The notes beneath the pieces are model-generated. The model worked only from the letters and a program-made list of their open reading frames with translations. It was not told where the DNA came from and searched no databases. Both the position numbers and the translations under genes were made by a program. Positions 16,006-19,312 of a stretch of DNA of 19,312 nt are shown here, piece after piece. How positions within the stretch are numbered: the first letter of the stretch is position 1; the number at the start of each line of letters is the position of its first letter. The DNA lies in assembly GCA_937927875.1 (NCBI GenBank), contig CALEYV010000006.1:1-19312 (forward strand), given 5' to 3'. The stretch is from an uncultured Actinomycetes bacterium. GTDB lineage: Bacteria; Actinomycetota; Acidimicrobiia; IMCC26256; PALSA-555.

Positions 16006-16921
16006 CCGTCGCTCCCGAGCCGAGGAGCTGGTAGAGGACGGCCATGCGCACCGCGACGCCGTTGGCGACCTGCTCGGTGATCACCGACGCCGGCCCTTCG
16101 GCGACCTCGGCCGCGATCTCCACGCCCCGGTTCATCGGCCCCGGGTGCATGATCAGCGTGTCCGGCTTCAGGCGCGCCGCCCGCTCCCGGGTGAGCCCGT
16201 AGCGCATCGTGTACTCGCGCAGCGACGGCAGGAGGGCGGCGTCCTGGCGCTCGTGCTGGATGCGCAGCAGGTACACGACGTCGAGCGTCGGGAGCAGGTC
16301 GTCGAGGTCGCCGCCGATGGTGGCCGGCCAGCCCGCCTCCGCTTCCGGGAGCATCGTCGGCGGCGCGACGAGCGTCACGTCGGCGCCGAGCGCCGCGAAC
16401 GCCTTCGTGGTGCTGCGGGCGACCCGGGAGTGCCGGATGTCGCCGATGATCGCGATCCGGGCCCCGTCGAGCCCGGTGCCGCGGTGCCGGCGCAGCGTGA
16501 GCGCGTCGAGGAGGGCCTGGGTCGGGTGCTCGTGGCGGCCGTCGCCGGCGTTCACGACCGCGGCGTCGACCCAGGTCGTCACCCGGTGCGGCACGCCGGC
16601 CGACCGGTGCCGCACCACGATGGCGTCGACGCCCATGGCCTCGATGGTCTGCACGGTGTCGCGCAGGCTCTCGCCCTTGGCGACCGACGACCCGCTGACG
16701 CTGAAGGCCATGGTGTCGGCGGAGAGGCGCTTGGCCGCGGTCTCGAACGAGAGCCGGGTCCGGGTCGAGTCCTCGTAGAACAGGGACACGACCGTCTTGC
16801 CGCGCAGCGCGGGCACCTTCGGGATGTCGCGGCGGGTCACCTCGAGGAACGACTCGCCGAGGTCGAGGAGCTCCTCGAGCCCGTCGCGTCCGAGGTCGTC
16901 GACCGACAGCAGGTGCCGCAT
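15998..16921 (-). CDS. pyrB: Aspartate carbamoyltransferase catalytic chain
   Basis: Condenses carbamoyl phosphate with aspartate, the committed step of pyrimidine synthesis. The 307 aa product has carbamoyl-phosphate motif STRTR at 52-56, the mobile-loop lysine in SSVAKGES (Lys82), HPTQALLDALT at 132-142 and the aspartate-binding region HPGPMNRG at 259-266. An upstream GTG in frame (to 16960) lies in pyrR and adds only Arg/Gly-rich residues. ATG 16921 overlaps the pyrR stop as TGATG and has GGGGGAG 5 nt upstream. No pyrI regulatory chain is nearby, so control by the PyrR leader is the likely regulation. Confidence 0.97.
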   Translation of the reverse strand: MRHLLSVDDLGRDGLEELLDLGESFLEVTRRDIPKVPALRGKTVVSLFYEDSTRTRLSFETAAKRLSADTMAFSVSGSSVAKGESLRDTVQTIEAMGVDAIVVRHRSAGVPHRVTTWVDAAVVNAGDGRHEHPTQALLDALTLRRHRGTGLDGARIAIIGDIRHSRVARSTTKAFAALGADVTLVAPPTMLPEAEAGWPATIGGDLDDLLPTLDVVYLLRIQHERQDAALLPSLREYTMRYGLTRERAARLKPDTLIMHPGPMNRGVEIAAEVAEGPASVITEQVANGVAVRMAVLYQLLGSGATVA

Positions 16922-17544
16922 CACCGCTCCCCCGTTCCCCCGCCGTCGGCGGGTCCCCACACCTCGATGGTGTCCTCCTCGCCGTCGACCTCGGCCAGGC
17001 GGACCCGGATGTCCTCGGCCCGCTTGGTGGGCAGGTTCTTCCCGACGAAGTCGGCGCGGATCGGCAGCTCCCGGTGGCCCCGGTCGACGAGCACCGCCAC
17101 CTGCACCGCTCGCGGCCGGCCGAGCTCGGTGAGGGCGTCGAGGGCGGCGCGCACGGTCCGGCCGGTGAAGAGGACGTCGTCGACCAGCACCACGGTGCGG
17201 CCGGTCACGTCGACCGGCACCTCGGTCGGCCCGAGCGGCTGCACCGGTCGCAGCCCGATGTCGTCGCGGTAGAAGGCCACGTCGAGGGCGCCGACCGGGA
17301 CCGTGACCCCCTCGAAGCCCTCGATGATGGCGGCCAGCCGCTCCGCCACCGCGGCGCCGCGCGTGTAGAGGCCCACCAGGACCAGCCCGTCGGCGCCGTG
17401 GTTGCGCTCGACGATCTCGTGCGCGATGCGGGTGTGGGCCCGGCGCAGGTCGTCGGCGGTGAACACCTGGGCCCGGAACACGAAACGGCCACCCTCTCGG
17501 GTGGCCGGGCCAGGCTCGGGTTGGGTCGCGTCGGGCGCGCTCAT
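16921..17544 (-). CDS. pyrR: PyrR, pyrimidine operon regulator / uracil phosphoribosyltransferase
   Basis: RNA-binding regulator of pyr genes with the type I phosphoribosyltransferase fold, often with uracil phosphoribosyltransferase activity. The 207 aa product has the PRPP-binding loop VVLVDDVLFTGRTV at 118-131, GLYTRGAAVAERL at 58-70, ALDVAFYRDDI at 86-96 and LVDRGHRELPIRADFVGKN at 152-170. About 20 N-terminal residues (Pro/Glu/Gly-rich) precede the conserved start and look disordered. ATG 17544 has GGAGG with a 5-nt spacer. Its own leader carries a PyrR-binding hairpin, so autoregulation together with the whole operon is likely. First gene of the pyrRBC-carAB-pyrDF run. Confidence 0.96.
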   Translation of the reverse strand: MSAPDATQPEPGPATREGGRFVFRAQVFTADDLRRAHTRIAHEIVERNHGADGLVLVGLYTRGAAVAERLAAIIEGFEGVTVPVGALDVAFYRDDIGLRPVQPLGPTEVPVDVTGRTVVLVDDVLFTGRTVRAALDALTELGRPRAVQVAVLVDRGHRELPIRADFVGKNLPTKRAEDIRVRLAEVDGEEDTIEVWGPADGGGTGER

Positions 17545-17549
17545 CGGAA

Positions 17550-17554
17550 CCTCC
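17550..17554 (-). promoter_or_regulatory. pyrR ribosome-binding site, abutting the PyrR hairpin
   Basis: GGAGG on the minus strand, 5 nt before the pyrR ATG. It lies only 2 nt downstream of the PyrR-binding hairpin (17557-17577), so bound PyrR would be expected to block ribosome entry. Confidence 0.85.
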
Positions 17555-17556
17555 GT

Positions 17557-17577
17557 AGGGGCCTCACGGGACCCCCT
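17557..17577 (-). promoter_or_regulatory. PyrR-binding RNA hairpin in the pyr leader
   Basis: On the minus strand the leader contains UCCCGUGAGGC (17571-17561), matching the PyrR-loop consensus UCCNGNGAGGY at every fixed position. It folds with a CCGUGA hexaloop (17569-17564; consensus CNGNGA) on a stem of GGGGUC pairing with GGCCCC, flanked by a further G or A pairing with U. There is one copy and no terminator/antiterminator pair between it and pyrR, unlike Bacillus. Placement beside the ribosome-binding site fits the PyrR translational repression known from Mycobacterium smegmatis. The match is seen directly; the mode of action is inferred. Confidence 0.85.
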
Positions 17578-17592
17578 TCACGGGTTGAGTCC

Positions 17593-17601
17593 TGTATAGC
17601 A
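17593..17601 (-). promoter_or_regulatory. Extended -10 promoter of the pyr operon
   Basis: Minus strand TGCTATACA: a TGn extension followed by TATACA (17598-17593), one mismatch from TATAAT. The hexamer 17 nt upstream (TCGGCT) is a poor -35 box, which an extended -10 can tolerate. Expected transcription start is near 17586, giving a leader of about 40 nt that contains the whole PyrR hairpin and the pyrR ribosome-binding site. Confidence 0.6.
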
Positions 17602-17618
17602 GCGTGGCGACGCCGAGC

Positions 17619-17655
17619 CGACGATCCTCGTCCGGCGGCCGGAGCGGGATCGTCG
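17619..17655 (-). terminator. Hairpin terminator after the SDR gene
   Basis: A 37-nt inverted repeat begins directly after the SDR stop codon. The outer arms CGACGATCC and GGATCGTCG are perfect (9 bp). After a 3-nt internal mismatch the inner arms TCCGG and CCGGA pair (5 bp) around a 3-nt loop. No U-tract follows, as is common for actinobacterial terminators. It separates the SDR transcript from the pyr promoter. A protein-binding operator role cannot be excluded, because the repeat ends at the likely -35 region. Confidence 0.65.
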
Positions 17656-18552
17656 CTACTGGTTGGGCTTGGTCCCCGAGGCGGCCGCCTTCGCCATCGC
17701 CTCGAGGCGGTCGAGCGCGGCCATGCGCTCCTGGCCGACCTCGTCGAAGCGGGCCGCGATCTCCTCCGGGGTCCAGCGGCCGTCCTTGCGCATGGCGCGC
17801 ACCTCGGCCGGCTGGTTCCACACCGCGATCGTCCCGCCGTTGGCGGTGTACACCTGCCCGGTGACGCTCCTCGCCGCGTCGCCGAGGAGGAACACGACCA
17901 TCGGCGCCACGTCCTCGGGCTCGCCCATCTCGAGGCCGAACGGCACGTTGCCCGACATGCGGCTCTTGGCGACCGGCGCGATCACGTTGGCGGTCACCCC
18001 GTACTTGTGCAGCCCGAGGGCGGCGCTGCGCGTCAGCGACACGATGCGGCCCTTGGCCGCGCTGTAGTTCGCCTGGGCGACGCTGCCCGCGAAGGCACCC
18101 GACGTGAACCCGATGAGGGTGCCCGACTGCTGGGCCCGCATGAGCGGCGCCGCGGCCCGGAACACGGTGAACGTGCCCTTGAGGTGGGTCTCGATGACCG
18201 GGTCCCACTCCTCCTCGGTCATGTTGAACAGCATCCGCTCCCGCAGGATCCCGGCCACGCACACCACGCCGTCGATGCGCCCGTAGGTGTCGACCGCGGT
18301 CTGCACGATCCGCTGCCCGCCCGCCATCGTCGTCACCGAGTCGGCGACCGCGGTGGCCTGCCCGCCGCCGGCGGTGATCTCCTCCACGACCGCGTTGGCG
18401 ACGTCGCTGTTGGGGTCCTGGCCGTCGATGCCGACGCCGTAGTCGTTCACGACCACGTTGGCGCCCGCGGCCGCGCACGCCATCGCCACCGCCCGGCCGA
18501 TTCCGCGCCCGGCGCCCGTCACCGCGACCGTCTTGTCGTCCAGATACCCCAC
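17656..18552 (-). CDS. SDR family oxidoreductase, MFE-2-like
   Basis: NAD(P)-dependent short-chain dehydrogenase of 298 aa. The cofactor loop TGAGRGIG is at 12-19, and the acidic residue in VVVNDYG (33-39) suggests NAD preference. Catalytic Ser151 (FTSGAFAG), Tyr163 and Lys167 (YSAAK) are present. The usual NNAG reads CVAG (98-101), and the usual Asn before LKG is His123 (ETHLKG). GILRERM and HLKGTF resemble the hydroxyacyl-CoA dehydrogenase domain of peroxisomal multifunctional enzyme 2, so an acyl-CoA substrate is plausible but unproven. A C-terminal extension after about residue 245 (WTPEEIAARFDEV) is charged and helical. GTG 18552 has a strong AGGAGG site. It is not part of the pyr operon by function and is bounded by a terminator-like hairpin. 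Confidence 0.85.
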   Translation of the reverse strand: MGYLDDKTVAVTGAGRGIGRAVAMACAAAGANVVVNDYGVGIDGQDPNSDVANAVVEEITAGGGQATAVADSVTTMAGGQRIVQTAVDTYGRIDGVVCVAGILRERMLFNMTEEEWDPVIETHLKGTFTVFRAAAPLMRAQQSGTLIGFTSGAFAGSVAQANYSAAKGRIVSLTRSAALGLHKYGVTANVIAPVAKSRMSGNVPFGLEMGEPEDVAPMVVFLLGDAARSVTGQVYTANGGTIAVWNQPAEVRAMRKDGRWTPEEIAARFDEVGQERMAALDRLEAMAKAAASGTKPNQ

Positions 18553-18560
18553 CGGTTCCT

Positions 18561-18593
18561 CCTCGTCGGCCCCTCGTCGGCCCCTCGTCGGCC
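18561..18593. repeat. Perfect tandem repeat, 3 x 11 bp
   Basis: Three identical, directly adjacent copies of CCTCGTCGGCC (plus strand) fill most of the 48-nt gap between the DUF2017 stop and the SDR start. The proximal copy overlaps the SDR Shine-Dalgarno (AGGAGGAA at 18556-18563, minus strand). The 11-nt unit could present repeated protein-binding sites on one helix face, or simply reflect slippage. Confidence 0.9.
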
Positions 18594-18600
18594 GGCGAAC

Positions 18601-19113
18601 CTACTTGGGCAGGTCGCCGAGGAGCGTCTCCACCAGCTCGCCCTCGAGGTAGGTGAGCCAGGTGTACGCGGCGACGACCGCCGCGTTCGGGTCGTCGGCG
18701 CCGACCTCGGTCACGTCGGTGTCGTCGGTGACGCCGAGCCGGGTGCCGAGGGCGAGGCGGGCGTCGTTCAGCACCGACAGCCAAGCCTGCACGTCGTCGG
18801 GCTCGACGCGGACCACCACCCGGTCCCGCCGCGCCGGCTGGGCGCCCTCCACCGTCTTGGCCAGCCGCTCGAGCGCCTCGAGCCGGCCCGCCAGCAGGTC
18901 GGGGTGGACGAGCTCCTGCCACTCGTGCTCGGCCTGCTCCTCGGTCGGGTCCAGGTACGCGCGCGGGAACAGCCGCTCCCGCGCCGGGTCGGCGTGGTCG
19001 CCCTCGTAGAGGACGCGCAGCTGCTCGGGGAGGTCGCGGATCAGCTCCAGCTCCGGCTGCTCGAGCGTCACGTCGAGGCTGCCGTCGCGGCGGCGGACGA
19101 ACCGGCGCATCAT
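18601..19113 (-). CDS. DUF2017 family protein
   Basis: Uncharacterised actinobacterial protein of 170 aa, matching the DUF2017 pattern: basic N-terminus (MMRRFVRRRDG), ELELIRDLPEQLRVL, an acidic middle (DPTEEQAEHEWQELVHPDLL), and the C-terminal helix-rich part ending TWLTYLEGELVETLL. No catalytic motif or membrane segment is visible. ATG 19113 overlaps the clpS stop as TGATG; the frame is open to 19140 but that would run deeper into clpS. The fixed pairing with clpS across actinobacteria suggests a role linked to ClpS/Clp proteolysis, which is inference from context only. Confidence 0.85.
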   Translation of the reverse strand: MMRRFVRRRDGSLDVTLEQPELELIRDLPEQLRVLYEGDHADPARERLFPRAYLDPTEEQAEHEWQELVHPDLLAGRLEALERLAKTVEGAQPARRDRVVVRVEPDDVQAWLSVLNDARLALGTRLGVTDDTDVTEVGADDPNAAVVAAYTWLTYLEGELVETLLGDLPK

Positions 19114-19312
19114 CACGACGAGTGCTCCATCGTGGCCCACAGCCCGTGGGCGTGGAGGCGGGCGACGTCGGCCTCGGCCTTCTCCCGGTTGCCGTCGGAC
19201 ACGATCGCCTTCCCCTCGTGGTGGACCTGGAGCATGAGCCGGGTCGCCTTCTGGCGCGAGTAGCCGAACAGCTTCTGGAACACGTACACCACGTACGACA
19301 TCAGGTTGACGG
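19113..19312 (-). CDS. clpS: ClpS adaptor, 5' end missing
   Basis: Adaptor that delivers N-degron substrates to the ClpAP/ClpCP protease. The visible 65 or so codons run off the right edge. VNLMSYVVYVFQKLFGY continues upstream of the internal ATG at 19301, and the codon at the edge begins with P (the usual DPVNLM motif), so that ATG is not the true start. The conserved core LMLQVHHEGKAIV and the C-terminal ADVARLHAHGLWATME are typical. The conserved histidine in the VHHEG box is present. The stop overlaps the DUF2017 start, so the two are probably co-translated. Confidence 0.92.
   Translation of the reverse strand, partial: VNLMSYVVYVFQKLFGYSRQKATRLMLQVHHEGKAIVSDGNREKAEADVARLHAHGLWATMEHSS

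Noticed and set aside
17564..18922. 452-codon minus-strand frame across the SDR gene and the pyr leader
   Set aside because: Shadow frame, Gly/Arg-rich, crossing the terminator-like hairpin, the promoter and two real genes.
1..19312. CRISPR arrays, tRNA or rRNA genes, insertion sequences, prophage or defence genes
   Set aside because: No regularly spaced repeats, cloverleaf-like sequence, transposase motif or terminal inverted repeats were seen; the only direct repeat is the 3 x 11 bp unit at 18561-18593.

Overview
The window is a gene-dense, very GC-rich chromosomal segment in which almost every gene is read from the minus strand. Gene content and order (pyrR-pyrB-pyrC-carA-carB-pyrD-pyrF, then mihF-gmk, then rpoZ-coaBC-metK-priA-def-fmt-rsmB, with clpS-DUF2017 upstream) are typical of Actinomycetota. 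An actinobacterial integration host factor, a helicase-degenerate PriA and a DUF2017 protein next to ClpS support this. A class 1B-like PyrD, rather than the class 2 enzyme of mycobacteria and streptomycetes, points by inference to a deep-branching lineage such as Acidimicrobiia. This is core housekeeping DNA. I see no mobile element, CRISPR array, tRNA, rRNA, phage gene or defence system.

Layout in minus-strand reading order. (1) 19312-18601: the 3' part of clpS, cut by the window edge, overlapping a DUF2017 gene. (2) 18552-17656: a lone SDR oxidoreductase, preceded by a perfect 3 x 11 bp tandem repeat and followed directly by a strong inverted repeat. (3) 17601-8635: the de novo UMP operon. 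An extended -10 promoter and a PyrR-binding RNA hairpin next to the pyrR ribosome-binding site precede pyrR, pyrB, pyrC, carA, carB, pyrD and pyrF. Nearly all junctions overlap, so one transcript with translational coupling is likely. (4) 8594-7717: mihF and gmk; gmk appears to start at CTG inside the mihF stop region. (5) 7328-7700 on the plus strand: a VOC/glyoxalase-fold gene split by a one-base frameshift, the only plus-strand gene; it separates gmk from rpoZ. (6) 7090-1: rpoZ, coaBC, metK, priA, def, fmt and the 5' part of rsmB, cut by the left edge.

How the genes work together: CarAB, PyrB, PyrC, PyrD and PyrF cover every step from bicarbonate/glutamine to UMP except orotate phosphoribosyltransferase (PyrE). 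PyrE and the PyrK electron-transfer subunit are absent from the window. PyrR probably senses UMP/UTP and represses translation from the leader hairpin. Gmk links to purine nucleotides. Def and Fmt form the N-formylmethionine cycle, MetK and CoaBC make SAM and a CoA precursor, and RsmB uses SAM to methylate 16S rRNA. The most informative details are the PyrR leader, the CTG start of gmk, the frameshifted VOC gene, the eroded PriA motifs and the orphan class 1B-like PyrD.
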